In this document: positions 33,738-47,005 of the stretch, in pieces | How the letters are laid out: each line of letters starts with the position of its first letter | Position numbering within the stretch: position 1 is the stretch's first letter | Assembly: GCA_018417955.1 (NCBI GenBank) | Contig: JACTVC010000007.1 | Coordinates: forward strand, 496,001-560,000 | DNA: 64,000 nucleotides | Direction of reading: 5' to 3' | Source: Laccaria trichodermophora | Taxonomy: Eukaryota > Basidiomycota > Agaricomycetes > Agaricales > Hydnangiaceae | Position numbers and translations under genes: made by a program | Notes under the pieces: generated by a model | What the model saw: the letters and a program-made list of their open reading frames with translations, nothing else | What the model was told of the DNA's origin: nothing | Database searches by the model: none

Positions 33738-35638
33738 TCAAGAAATAGGTGGAAGGATGTTACCTGGTTCCTCAAGGTTGTCTTGATCCATGTCTACGTC
33801 GTGGGCTTCCGAATTGTATCCACTCTGATTACCCTGGAAGTCACCATAAGACGCAAACGTTGGCGCAGGGGAGTGCTCGTTTTTTACTGAGCCTTCTGCA
33901 TCATAAGCCGAGGTTGCATGGCGCAAAGGGCTTGGACTCGGCTGATTCGGATTAAAGCCCGCCAGGAAGCGTTCGTCGTCCAAGAACGGGCCATTGAACC
34001 CTACAGCTGCCTGTTCCACGGCAGTCTTTTTCGCTCGTTTCCTTGCCTCTGCTTGTTGTCGTTTTTTGTTTCTTTGGATGCGTTTTTCTTCTTCGGCTTT
34101 ATCGATGGCAGCTTGCTTGGCTGCCTCGACATTGGCTTCTTCTTCTTCTTGAGCATCGAGAGCCCATTGTTCGGCCATAAATTCAGCGTAGCGGTCGCAC
34201 GTTGGTCGCCATGTACTGGGTTTGGTATCAACTCCCGCTTCTACGTTGCCGTCTAGAAGCGCCTCAATATCGGGAGGAGGGGGGAAGTCGAAGGTGGGTC
34301 CTGCGTTTAGGCGGACACTTGCGTCGTTGAATAGCGAGATAAAAGGATAGTAACCGAGTGTCCCATCATCAAAGGGATTTTCCCTGTGTTCCTTTACACC
34401 CTCTCGAGTTCTTTTTTTCTCTTTAGCTTTGCGCTGCGTGTTGGATTGTCTTAGTTGGCGGTAGTCATACAGATCTTGAAAGGCACTGCCTTGACATTCG
34501 CCGTTTACAAAGAAGGCGATCCGGGAGTTTGGGAGGGTGGGGAGTGGGCGGAGAGGTATTGTGTTTGCCTTTCCGGCAGTGACAGGGCCACTGCGTTCGG
34601 GCAGTTTGCCATTCGCAGATTTTTTGGATGATGATGGCACAGACGCTGAACTTGTAACTTTGCCTGAGTAATCCATAAGCGCTGACATCTCTTTCGATTG
34701 TGGGTATTCCAGGATTTCAAATACTTCTTGTCCTTTGAGATCAATTGGTATACGTTCCCTCTTGATGTGTGCGGGGTCATGGAGATCTTTTTTGTTTGCT
34801 TCCCGCCGGGGCGGAAGCGAGATGTACATGCCAATGACATCTCCAGTACCAAATTGCCGGCCATATGGACGGGGACGGGACAGGGTGACTTTGTCTCCAG
34901 TTTTATCGCGATAGCCATAGCTGTATCCGTCCAGCCCAACAGGTCCATTTAGCGGAGCTTCTCTCCTTCCCCAGCCTAGCCTGACATGACTTCCTTCACG
35001 TCTAGCTTCGTCCGCTACGTGTTCACCACCGCCGTGTAGAACCTTGACTTCCATATACCATCGGCCTTCCCTTATGGGCGCGTTGCATCGTGCACTCCGG
35101 AATCCCTTGCTACCTGCAATGCCTAGGCCATCTTTAGTAACTTTGAGATAGGGACTCCGGTCCTCCCAGCTGACTCTGAACGTGGTAGGGTTGCTTTCGA
35201 TGGTACGGCACGGGGTTGCAAAACCTTGAGGGTTGATCCCAGCTGGCATATAACGGAAGCCAATCCGGTTAACCCCTATTGCGTCTGTTTTGTACCATTC
35301 TGAGCCTTCGGCAGTTGGAATGAAAACGGGCCCTCGAGAGATAGTCAAGATAGCTCTGGAGGAAAGATCTGCACGCGACGCAAGAAGACTATTGAGATGG
35401 TGTAAAATTAGCTTTTATGTATTGGTTTACAACATGAGAGGGGTTTGACGAACTCTGTCGACATACCACCTGCATTACTCCCTGGATCTGAAGGTGCGGG
35501 CGAGGATGGGGTTGCAGGTGCTCGTTTCCTCTTCCGTCCTTGAGGTTGGCTCCCGTTCGAATTGACTGGCGCTTTAATTAGTACGATAGGGAGGGCATCA
35601 GTGTCTTGGGGTGGAGGTGAAGACCCTTCAGCAAACAT
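33738..35638 (-). CDS. BRE2: COMPASS subunit Bre2/Ash2 homologue with SPRY domain
   Basis: Two exons: about 35638 to near 35465 ('MFAEGSSPPPQDTDALPIVL', then a basic 'GRKRKRAP' stretch) and about 35356-33738. The SPRY/B30.2 domain covers 'YMEVKVLHGGG', 'VRLGWGRREAPLNGPVG', 'YSYGYRDKTGDKV' and 'GDVIGMYISLP', resuming after a disordered insert with 'RIAFFVNGECQG' and 'GYYPFISLFNDASVRLN'. The C-terminus is a charged coiled-coil-like segment. Bre2/Ash2 is part of the Set1 complex that methylates histone H3 Lys4. Its start lies 92 bp from the divergent E2 gene. Confidence 0.88.
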
Positions 35639-35730
35639 AGTATTGGGTGCACAAGTATGTATCACTGAACAGGGTCGTGACCGTTTGTAACACGCGTCTG
35701 ACACTCAACACCCTACACCACTCGACTATC

Positions 35731-36630
<900 letters not shown>

Positions 36631-36963
36631 ATACGATTGTATTCTGGTTATATTTCTAGTTGTATTTGTGCTTGTTGAATTATGACTTGTACTTCATATC
36701 GAAATCCTGTACACCTTGAGAGGGACTAGCTCTACCAACCTGGGACCACCTGCGCCTGTATACCGTTTGCTTTGATTCTTCATCTTTTGCCTGCTCTTGT
36801 ACTTCTCGTCTTATTTTACAGCGTCGTGAGCGCTTCTTCGCAACATTCCTTCCTTCCTGATATCTCAACTCGTGTTTACCACGTTGCCTGTCCTTTTCTG
36901 AGTCCCTAATCTCAACTCTTTCGGTTGTTTCCCCACAACGTGTATAAAGCGAGGAGTCTGAAT

Positions 36964-39900
36964 ATGCATCGATTTCGGTAAGTCGGTTCCCTGTTTCTTC
37001 CCTGAGAGAATTCCTTCCAACTGTGCCTCGCCTTGTTTGTCTCAGCAAAAGGTCGGACTCGAAATCCAACCAAGCGCCTCCTTCTCCAGAAAGCTTGAAG
37101 GATTCTTTGCCAAAACTACCCGTTGGCGACTTTCGCACGTCCCTCATTTTGCCAGAGTAAGCACAAAGTCTTTGCCGCCAAGCATTAACGTACAAATATT
37201 TCCGTCCGACAGCCTTTCGCGTCGCTTCTCCGTGTTACGATCACCCTCAGGGGATCCAGTTTCTCTCGACGATCTCAGGAGCAGGTTTGCGGAACAACGT
37301 GCGCGTGGAGTTGACCATCAAATTTCGGAAGAGGAGGAGGACATGCTGTTGGATACATTGGGGCGCATTCGGTCACGGACGTCAGTTACTCCGGAGAGGT
37401 CGCAGGAGAGCATCGTTGACGGGGAAGAAATATCAAATGGAAGACAGTCTATCAGGTCAACTGCACCTTCCTCGTCGTCTCTTACATCGTCTCCAAGCGG
37501 TCGCTCTGCCAAACGATACAGTAATAATCTTTTCGGTTCTGGGCGCTTAAGAGACTATTCGTATCTGAGGAGTACGACGTCGACAAAGAGTTCTGCGGGG
37601 AGCACTCGAACCGTCTCTCTGACACCCACCGAGTCGTCTACCATAACCAGGGGAAACGTTTCGTCTCTGACGGAAAGTTTGCGACCTCTCACACCCGAAG
37701 GAAGCACCAATTCACAATCTGGCCTTTCAAGTCCTAACGAGAGAGGTTCCGTACGGTCGGCGCCCTCGGTCCCACCTGCCCCTTACGGTGAGCAGATGCA
37801 GGTCCTATCTGCGGCAGAATATCGGCTGCAAAAGACGCTCGGCCCATCTGCGCTCAAGCGTGCTTCCCTGGCACTGGAAGAGGCCATCAAGGAGATTGAG
37901 GATGAGGTCGAGGATGAGATCGTGATGCCGCGGACGGCACCTATTGCCCGAACCAGTCTTGAACAGCCTTCCCATCCTGCTGCTGTGGTACGTAGCCATG
38001 TCATTTCTCGCTCTGGTAATTACTGACTCAATGGTAAGAGGGATAGCAATACTTCAACCTCTTCTGTTATGGAGGCCGGAATGGCCATATCCTCGGACAA
38101 GCAAGTCCAAGACGACTTGAATGAACGAAGAGCCGAACCCGTACCTCTTCGCATTCTTCCAGGTTATATCCCCGGCATGCCGCGGCCAATGACTCCTCGC
38201 GATATTGATGTTGACGAACAAAGATCGCACTCCACTACGCCTCGTGCTACGTCTCCCATTCATTCAAGCTTTACCGAATCTTCCCCTTCTACAAATATAC
38301 TGAAACGCGACTCGGTCTCGTCCACGGGTGGACAATCCCCGCGTCCAGCGACTCCTCTATTTTTACAACGAAGTACGAACGGACGTCATACACCTGATGC
38401 CAGCGAGAGTCAGAAATTGGGAAACTTTTTTGAGTTGGAGAATCCAATGGCTTCGTCAGTCCTTAGCAGACGAAGACCGGCATCTCCGCTCTCCGGCCCT
38501 CCTTTCCAGCCAATGCCAGTTTCATCTCGACCAAGCACTCCTTCGAACATAATTTGGGCAGTTAATCCTGAAGGCGGCCATGCCCCTTCTCCAGATCCAG
38601 GTGCCCATACCAGAGATAACAGCTGGGCTAGTGACGGGGGAGTCAGTAGCTCTGATATACATGGTTCTATTGACCGCCACAAGCTCGGCCCTCGGCCACT
38701 TCGATCACCTCCTCTTGCCGATTCTCCTTCAATCGAACGTTCCCAGATCAGCATTCTGTCCAGTAATCAAACTAATTGGAAGGCAGCAGGAGAGACGCCC
38801 AACATAGAGTCTGATACGCTAATCTCTCGTGGACACCGATCTCCAACACCAACGCAAAACGCACCCCGGTCAACAACCTCCCCCGCATATTCGAACTACG
38901 ACACACCTCCTAGAAATGGCAGTAGACGATCCTCTAAACAAAATACACCATCTTCTCCATATAACATAGCATATCCTGCTCTTTCGTTTTCTCCTCGGCC
39001 TAATTCGTCTCGTTCTTCCTTTGAGTCTGCGGGATCAAGTTTTCACTCTTGGGACGGTGAAAAGGATCAGGCTATAAACATATTCAGTGATATCGGACAA
39101 CATCCTGCGTGGCACAATATCACATTCTCTGATAAATCAAGCACTCCCGGTGGCTCTGCTAGTACCCCTGAAGATGAATGGGATGCTGAAGACGTCATCA
39201 AGCGCTACGCTGGGCTCAAAAAGGCTGATTTTCATGCTGTCCAAGAAAAACTCTTTGGGGTTGCAGTAGCGAGGGCTGCGAATCCTGACCCCCGTGATCG
39301 TGCTCCGTCAGCGTTGAGGCGCCGAAGGCCATCCACTTCGCAATCTAATTACTCCATCAATAATGGACGCGACAATCGAGTGAGCCGTTCCATATTGTTA
39401 TCACATACCGGCTGACTGTGTAACAGATTGCGAGCCCCCCGCCACCAGCGTCGCCAACCAGTGCTACGACCCCCACAACGGAGCAATATTCCAAAGCGAA
39501 TGCTTTGCTAAATTCCTTAGCAGATAGTCTACAAGGTCAACCCATTCTCATCAATCCGGCCCCTACAATTACTCTTTCTACTTCGGATAAAGAACTCTCG
39601 CCCACGAGTCGCCGAAATCGCGATCTTGCCACCGTGCTATTTGGAGAAGAGGTAGAAGTTAAGGAATCCCCAGTCAAGACCGAACAAGAATCTGTCATTG
39701 AAACTCTCTCTTCTGCGCCCCCTCCTGTTGTGGTTGATGCTCGGACGCAGACTTCTCAAAGTACTGGGCCATCTTCACCTTATCTTATGCGAAACCCTTC
39801 TACTGCTAGAATACCCCCTTCTGCTCAGGAGGAGGCCGATCTCACACGTGAGGTCGAGCAAAAGACTGCGGCGGCGATGCTGGCATTAAAGAAGCGACCC

Positions 39901-42002
39901 TCCAACTCTAACCTGGGAGACGGAACGGTGTCGCGTCGGAGAATTGATACCAGCCAAATATCAACGCCGCAGCTGGTCTCTGCAACCATCAGTGTTGACA
40001 CAATACCTCTTCGTACACCATCTCTCTCTGCGAGCAACAACAGTGGAACCTCGAAGATTGGTTTCCGTTTCAAAAAATTGAGAGGCAGCTTGCGTGCGAA
40101 GAATGTTGCACCTTCAACAGAAGATCAGCCACAGGGCGCCAGGACGCCACCGGCCTCGCAAACCGTGTATTATGATCCTGACCACCTCCAAGATTCTGGG
40201 AGCGCAAGCATGTCAAGCGCCACAGAAAATGGTAGGTTGAAGGGATCTGTGACCAGCCCATCTGCTTCTGCAAGCCCCGGCTTGAAGGGTTTCATGGCTA
40301 GGCTCCGCGGCAAACGGATAACCGAAATGCCCTCTGGTACTGAACATCGAGCTTCGCCGCACCGCTTATCTCCATCTCCCCTCTCCCCCTTCTCGCAACG
40401 TCAACATGAGTCACCACCTGCATGGGCGTCACCGCCAGCTAATGTAGATGCAGATTTTAATTCGCCAACACCACGCCCTGATCATAGTCGACAACTTTCC
40501 TCGAGAACACCACCTGCAAATGTTTCTATCGCCACAGAGGGAACGAATGCCAATGAATCTGCGCTGGAACAATTATTCACCGCCGCGAATAATCTTGGTC
40601 TCGACCACAACGCGCTGAACGATCTCCTTGCTCGCTCTGGCTCAATATCATCTAAGACGCTTTTGGGCAGGAATAACTCAGTTGTGAACACAAGCAAGCG
40701 AGCGAACCCTAACGACTCGTTTGGTGAGTCGCGCCTGGATGTATCCTCTATCCAGCAGTTGTCCTTCACAGACAGCGGTGGTACTTTCAACGGAAGCAGT
40801 GGCTCTGATCACACTGCAACCCCGGGGATTTTCAGCACCTTACCGCCTGACAGCCAAAATGGACAAACAGTCGTCGAGGGTTCCAAAGCACCTGAAGAAA
40901 CAATCTCTAGAAAACCTTCTATTCGCAAGCCTGACCATCTCCGTCGACCAAGAGAAGGTCAGACTGAAATTAACCCGGTTGTTCGTAGGACCATCATCTA
41001 TCCCTCTGATTCACGAATTTCGACTGTGGATGCTGCCCTCGCGCGGAAGGCTTCATCACGCCGTCGTCGGGCCAGCGCCACATCTGTGTCGACTCGATCC
41101 GTACAAGACCGCGCACCTACACCTCCACCTCCTAAATCCCCGACCGCGAAACGCTTCTCACAAGATGGGTTTCCTCCTGTCCCGCATCTCCCACATTCTC
41201 TTGGCCAGGCAGAGAGCCTACTTCAGGTGCCTTCCGTATCAGCTAGTGGTCCCATCGAGAAGTCTAACTCGACGTATGATTCACTGTAAGTGTTTTTATA
41301 CGTCTACTCTCTATACGCCATGTAATCTTCCCCCTTTATCTTCCTTCTCTAGATATGAGATGTACGCTGAAGAAAGTAGGGCGGCAAGTTCGGCAACGAA
41401 TGATCCCAACTTTTCCGAGAATCTACAGTCCGGCGTCACAGCAGAGTCTCGGCCCGCACTGGAGGTTGTTGAGCTGGCGAACGGCGAGACAATGTGGTGA
41501 GTTTTTCATCGCATGTCAAGGTTTGCTTCTGATGCTCGTGCAGGAAAATTGTGAATGGCTTACGGGACGACGATGACGAATCCAATTACACCGGCCGTTA
41601 TAGCTTTGCGTCAGAATATTCAACTCGAGAAAATGGGGGTGAAGCCGTGCAAGTGTTTGTCAAGGACCATGGACGGTCAGCTTCTAAGGGCAGCAACTCA
41701 TCGTTTGTATCGCGGAAGAAAACTGGACAAGGGAAGAGCCGTCCCGAGACCAAGGTGTGTTTGTTAAAATCAAAGCTTTGTTAGAAGCCTTACCGTGCAT
41801 ACTTCAGGTCTTCTACAGCTCGTCGGCCCAAATTGGTCGTCTCATCGAAAGCCTGTCGCAGGGAATGGACGCAGGGTCTTTCAACTTTCGCCCAAATCGC
41901 AGTATTGGACACTCTGCCTCATCGTCGGTATCCACAAACGATATTAACTGGACTGTTGAGGAGAGATTAGAGCACATGCTTGGTGCCATTGGTGGCTCTT
42001 GA
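36964..42002 (+). CDS. Large Ser/Pro-rich conserved fungal protein, 1549 aa, unknown function
   Basis: Exons 36964-36977, 37046-37156, 37213-37987, 38039-39379, 39427-41285, 41353-41496, 41544-41754 and 41808-42002 total 4650 bp in frame; the first exon is 14 bp. Ordered-looking islands are the N-terminus ('KLPVGDFRTSLILPDLSRRF', then 'ISEEEEDMLLDTLGRIR'), a helix 'YRLQKTLGPSALKRASLALE', 'WDAEDVIKRYAGLKKADF', and the C-terminus ('VVELANGETMWKIVNGLR', 'VFYSSSAQIGRLIESLSQG', 'WTVEERLEHMLGAIGG'). The rest is Ser/Pro/Thr-rich and disordered, with many SP/TP sites. No enzyme domain is seen; a cytoskeletal or polarity scaffold is possible but unproven. Confidence 0.8.
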
Positions 42003-42189
42003 AGCGTGGGCTAACTTTTCAAAAAATTCCCGTCTATATTTTGGACAATGCGTTGATTTTGAATGTTTATTTTCATGTTTTGGATATAGTTCTGGATGTA
42101 AATAGCCCCCGTCCGCAGTCGTAATAAGACATAATCATCCCACCCAAAAAAAAAGAGAAAAAAAAAGAAAGTAGGAATCTAGTGCTACT
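42003..42189. other. Convergent intergenic region
   Basis: Between two facing stops. It contains an A-rich run near 42147-42172. Nothing else recognised. Confidence 0.5.
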
Positions 42190-42895
42190 TTACGCGCCAC
42201 GCAGGTCTGCCCATCGGTTGAGGCATAGGGCAATGAGCGACTCCACCAGGAGGAGATCGTGATTGAACGTATATTGAAGGAGACCGTGTGAGGGACCAAC
42301 AACGGTTGCTTGCGCGTAACGACGAAATATGGCTATACGCTTGTTGAAAGCAGAGTAAAGCTGACCATGACGAAATTAAGAACCGAGATGACGTTGAGGG
42401 ACTCGTGCTTACTTACGTCGTACGAAGTTGGACATTCGTAATTTCGCCGCCATTCAAATCGTGTGCCGTCTGCAGAAAAGAAAGCGCGCGCACTGAGAGC
42501 AACAGCGCGAAAGAAATCGCAGTTATGGTCAAAAGCGGCGTCCCAAAGAGTGATAGAGCTTCACTTGTCTGTTGAGCCAGGTAGTATGAGGTGGGACATT
42601 GGTAATTGTCGATTGCCAATTGTTGCGCTCCCCAGCTGGTCGCCCGAACTCCATTCTAGTTTTGCACAGAGCTCTTTGTTGTTTCTGTATACCTTTTGGA
42701 AATCGGCAACTTGAATAAAAAAGTTGTTGGCAATTTGCCAAGAGATCTTACCATCGTGCGGAGATTGGGCATGACAAGATTTCTTTCAGAGGTCTCGAAG
42801 CATAGATAAACAGGTTTTGTGTCTTCGCCAATGATAACGCAGCAGCGGGGATCGTCTCGCCCTGTGAAAAAGAGGTCGTAGGTGGCAGAGGCCAT
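42190..42895 (-). CDS. DUF6593-type basidiomycete protein, 172 aa, four exons
   Basis: Exons 42895-42752, 42692-42565, 42492-42417 and 42360-42190 give 173 codons. Features of the family as I know it: a beta-strand-rich start ('YDLFFTGRDDPRCCVIIGE', 'PVYLCFETSE'), a middle 'LEWSSGDQLGSATIG', then 'FSADGTRFEWRRNYECPTSY' and 'IAIFRRYAQATVVGPSHGLL', ending with 'DLLLVESLIALCLNRWADL'. DUF6593 proteins are abundant in mushroom-forming fungi and have no established function. The predicted fold is a single beta-sheet domain without signal peptide. Confidence 0.75.
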
Positions 42896-43274
42896 TTTAG
42901 AAGTACCGATAGTGTTGCGGCTAGAAGTCCATGCTCGTGTTCTTATAACATTGACTTTATCGAGCCCTGGCTCCCGTGATTAGCGCGTCCATGGTCCATG
43001 GGAAGATTTCCATCGATAGTGGCGCAAGAAGAGAAGCGTTGTGCGCGAGGCAAAGTGAGGGTTGGCCGTCAAGAAAGCAAGAGGCTCGACGTCGTTCGAT
43101 GGTTTGTGCGGTGGACGAGGGGCTGATGAAGTTGTGATGAAGGATGTCCTGACCATCTGTCGCGAAACTCGATCGGACATGTCGGACATGTCAAATGCGC
43201 CACAACCTAAAATGGGACCGAAAAATTTCCTTTTCTAGCAAATCTCCCGTCCGTAACTACAAATACGGCGCTGA
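42896..43274. other. Intergenic
   Basis: Spacer between the DUF6593-like start and the stop of the next upstream gene, both minus strand. No gene or repeat recognised. Confidence 0.5.
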
Positions 43275-44675
43275 CTAAGTATTGACCTTCCACAATGGCC
43301 GTTTGCGCATCTTCCGCGTCACATGCACAGAATGGTCCCCAAGATTATTCCCCCCACCAAACGCTAGGACGACCGTCTCCTCCGCCCCGACTCCCCGTGC
43401 AATCCCACGCTTACGCAGTTCAATAGCGTCCTTGGCGAATTTAAACCGAGCCTGGACCGGTCCTATTGAATAAATCTCCGTCAGGGCGGCTGTTTGTCAA
43501 GAATTTTCAAAAACATACCAATCTCAAACGTCTGGGATTCGACCGCCGTCTTGAACATTTCAAAAGGAATCTGGGAATATACTTGCAGCAAAACGTCACG
43601 CCCAGCGGGGTTAACATTGGATTCTTGTCCGGCTCGCTGGGCGACCTCCAGAACTTCAGGAAGAGTGACCACAAGGAAATGGAATACATCATCCCTCAGC
43701 CTCTGGGCATAGTGTCCAAACACGGTCGAAGAAATATCGGGCGTAACTGAGCCATCTGTCGACATCGTCGTCGAGTCAATGAACTCGAGCCAACCGCCGA
43801 TGGTCTCCACAGAAAGGGATTGTCTGCATACATCATAGGCGAAGCTGCAAAGCTCCTCCATCCCACCAAGCAAACATCCAGCAGCCAGGACAGCTCGCGC
43901 ATTTTCGGGTCGAACAAGATTCAGAGAAATGGATGAGTAAAGGAACCCCAGGGCTACAATATATTAGATTCCAGAGGCTCTACCGAATAAAGGTCAATTT
44001 CTCACCTATAGCAAAACCCTGAGAGAGTACACAAATTCCATTTAGCAACCTATAACGTCACAAGACTGCAAGTTCACGTACCTCCTGCGTTACTTCCGGC
44101 TCTTGATCTAAGTTAACGTATATCATTCGCTGTCCGGTCGTTTGTGGAGAAGTGGACATGGAGTGGGCAAGATATGGCGAACGAGACAAGATGATCGCGT
44201 GTAGGCGGTATACATTTTGGCGCACATGCTACGGTGACCTCGGTGAGAATCGATTGCCAGTTGAAGAAGGTAGGTAGGTACAAACCAAAGTCGTGTCAGC
44301 ATAATTCTAGGCGAACAAGTCAGTGGTTTGACGACGCCCAGCTTCACATATACACGTACCCCTGTTTGGAATCCTGAATGGTACAGATGATTCACGATTT
44401 GCTCGTTGTGTGAAGACTGGTATGGCGTCGGGCTAAGTCAGGACGTCAGCGTGACTCGGGGAAAAAAGTACACCAAATTTTATTAAAGAGAAGTGGCAGA
44501 TATATACTCACTGGGAGAAACCGTTGATAGGGTATGTCGAGGATGATGGTGAGCTGCCATTGTTTTCGTACGCCTCTGTGGATTTGGGAACGTCGCCGTT
44601 CGTGTTTGCGGCGCTTCCATTGGGGTGTGCGCCGCGGCCGTTGACTGATCCCGATGAAGATGGTATAAAGCTCAT
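43275..44675 (-). CDS. BTB/POZ domain protein, germ cell-less-like
   Basis: First exon 44675-44512 ('MSFIPSSSGSVNGRGAHPNG', Ser/Asn-rich). Following exons carry 'QIVNHLYHSGFQTG' and 'NYADTTL', then 'LHAHAIILSRSPYLA', the BTB pattern of a helix, 'DTTL' strand and 'H..IL..RSPY..' helix. Next come 'GFLYSS', 'ENARAVLAAGCLLGGMEELC', a long helical region 43840-43520, and the last exon ending 'VTRKMRKRPLWKVNT'. BTB domains dimerise and often recruit cullin-3. Internal splice sites between 44470 and 43920 are only partly fixed. Confidence 0.75.
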
Positions 44676-44908
44676 GATGTTTTTACAATATGGATACGCC
44701 GATAAGATAGCAAGGAGGGAAGGATTATAGCGAGCAGGGAAACACGAAAAAGATTTGTCTTGGGGCAGAAAGATGAACAAGGCCACGCGTCACAATTCCT
44801 TTCGTTGTCACACACCGAGCGCACAACTCCAAATTTCTATTATACCAAGGTCCAAGAGTCAAGTTCAAGTCATCTAGATAATGGCACCCCCTTACTGCTT
44901 GAACGGCG

Positions 44909-45784
44909 TTACGCGTACTTCACTGAAAAAATGCGTTCCATTGCCACTCGGTCAAAAACCTCTCCATACGTGTCCTCGGATGGGGTTGTGATAACAAAGC
45001 TCTTCATCAAGTTGTTCTTTGATGGGGCCAGTGGTCCACAGAGAACCCCATACGGAGGTGGGGGTGATTTATATACCGGCGCAGTACTCCCGAGTTTATC
45101 ACGGCCTCTGTTCGCTGGCACCAACTTTGAATGACGAGCTGTTTATCGAGGGTAGGCGTAATAAGCAGCTAAGGTGCTCACCATGTGCGACCGGTCAGAC
45201 GCAAAATGTTGGATGTAGAGCTCTCCTGGTACCAATCGAAATAGACTGGTAACAGCTATTGACGGCCGCGTGCTTTCTCCCAGCTAAAAACTCACCTCTG
45301 GAAATCTTGTGGCAGTAAGTCATCCGGCGGAAATGTCCCCGACCAATAATCTGCGACATAGATATCTATATCTCGCTGAAAGTAGAGGATGATGCTTACC
45401 ATCAAAAGGATATGGCATCTGTAACCAGGTGTCGAAGTCGTAAACCCAGCTCTTACGGTCGACAGAGAGATTCGGCGTATCCTTTACATTATGTTCTAGG
45501 ATAAGAATGACGTGGTAATCCCAGACGACGACACTGTCTTTATCGCGTGCTGCCTTTTGATTCCAGAGAGCAACCTATGAGAATGCTTTGGTCTCATGTA
45601 AGTTCGTTGATCCGCTGAGGCCCACCGTCTTCGTTGGATTAGATATGAAGACGACCCAAGGTGTCCATTCTTTTGATATGGAGGGATCCGCCAGGAACTT
45701 TTGACAGAGGAGGTATACGTTTTCCTCACACCAACAGCTGGTGTACGAGCTTTCAGGCGGAACTGGAGGAGGAGAACCACACAT
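44909..45784 (-). CDS. NTAQ1: Protein N-terminal glutamine amidohydrolase, 222 aa, five exons
   Basis: Exons 45784-45626, 45574-45400, 45350-45296, 45245-45182 and 45124-44909 give 223 codons. Catalytic residues are visible: Cys in 'YTSCWCEENVYLLC', His in 'VVWDYHVIL' and Asp in 'WVYDFDTWLQMP'; 'HFASDRSHM' and 'PPPPYGVLCG' are also family signatures. The enzyme deamidates N-terminal Gln to Glu, which is then arginylated and degraded by the Arg/N-degron pathway. Length agrees with the roughly 205-residue animal protein. The ATG at 45784 is preferred because the frame upstream lacks another ATG. Confidence 0.9.
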
Positions 45785-46018
45785 ATTCCCACGTTCATTG
45801 AGCAGTGGTGGGTCTTCACTGGTATGCAAAGTCGAAATTTTGAATAATCTTATAGACTTAATTGAAGTGGGAACATGTACGCAAGTACAAGCAGGGTCTA
45901 TCTATCGCCGAGCCACACACTGTGCCCACATTATTTTGCCCATTCTAATGAAAAGATAAGAGCATGGCAAGCGTTGGGTAGACATTTTCACTCACATGTG
46001 TCAGTTTGTGAGATATAT

Positions 46019-46390
46019 TTATTTTCTAGGACTGGCAGGAGAGCTACCGCTAGTAGAATTGGATTTTTTCTTCAATAACAAGTCTGGAGACGACACCTCC
46101 CGCTGGAATGGGGTAAAAATCGGCCGTGTGGGGGATGAAGGCAAGATTGGTGAGACCGGTCCGCGCTTTTGTGGTATAGGAGATCGCAAGGGAGGCGAAT
46201 TTTGTGTTGAATTCGTTGGGAAGGAGGGGGGCGTGGAGTCTACCGGGTAACTCGACATGTGATTGGGACGAGCGCGTGGGGACGGCATTGGTATGGGGTA
46301 TAGTGACGGTTGCGGGGGCTGCGGAACGACGCCGGAGTTGTTTGTGAATGGGTGGGTCGCGAATGGGTCAAAAGAATCAAGCAAAGGCAT
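46019..46390 (-). CDS. Small Pro/Ser-rich protein, 123 aa, unknown
   Basis: A single-exon frame starting 'MPLLDSFDPFATHPFTNN' and ending 'STSGSSPASPRK'. Two short motifs look constrained: 'DSFDPFA' near the start and 'RPIFTPFQREVSSPDLLLKK' near the end. The rest is Pro/Ser-rich. An upstream in-frame ATG at 46489 exists, but the added sequence has no similar character. No function is recognised. Confidence 0.5.
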   Translation of the reverse strand: MPLLDSFDPFATHPFTNNSGVVPQPPQPSLYPIPMPSPRARPNHMSSYPVDSTPPSFPTNSTQNSPPLRSPIPQKRGPVSPILPSSPTRPIFTPFQREVSSPDLLLKKKSNSTSGSSPASPRK

Positions 46391-47005
46391 GGCGAAAAGG
46401 CGAAGGTAGCGCGTGGCCAAAAAATGATAGTGAGCCTTATATACCCCACTTACTTCGTGACGGAACTTTTTTGGAGTTCCCCATGACATCCAGCCGGTGA
46501 TACACGATGAGGAAGGCTGCAGATGAGAACGCTCCTGGATGTCACATGTTTGGAGATTATCCGGCTAATTGGAAACACGTGGCAGGCGAGTTTACAACCT
46601 TGCGGTATCAATTGACGTCCAAGCATTTGCAAGCGCTGGCCGTATCATGAAAGATTCAAATTTTGCGGTCCGGACGTCAGAATACTGTCTTGCCCTCGTT
46701 TATTTGTCTTCGCTTTGACGTGCCGGGTGTTTTTGCGCGAAGTGGTGAACCTATATATTTCCTATGCTGTCCGATGACTGTTAAATTCATAAACACGAAA
46801 TTCGCGTAAAGAAACACGAAGGTTTAGACCTCAGCAGGCCTCAGAAGTCGTCGCGATTTTATCTGTGGGCCCGGATGGATGGCACGATGACGGACAACCC
46901 AATACTTAGCAATACAACGCAGATAAAGAATTGAACGTTCCTCGAGTAAGAGAATGGAGACATCAGGGTATCCAATTACTTTGAGCTCAAGCGCTTGGAA
47001 CTATA
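46391..47005. other. Intergenic
   Basis: A 615-bp region upstream of the small gene and downstream of ATP12. No coding, RNA or repeat structure recognised beyond AT-rich stretches. Confidence 0.5.

Noticed and set aside
36680..37195. 171-codon minus-strand frame
   Set aside because: Overlaps the first exons of the large plus-strand gene and its upstream region; composition is Arg/Glu noise with no motif.
44760..45134. Plus-strand frame of 124 codons
   Set aside because: Antisense to the last exon of NTAQ1, which has clear family motifs.
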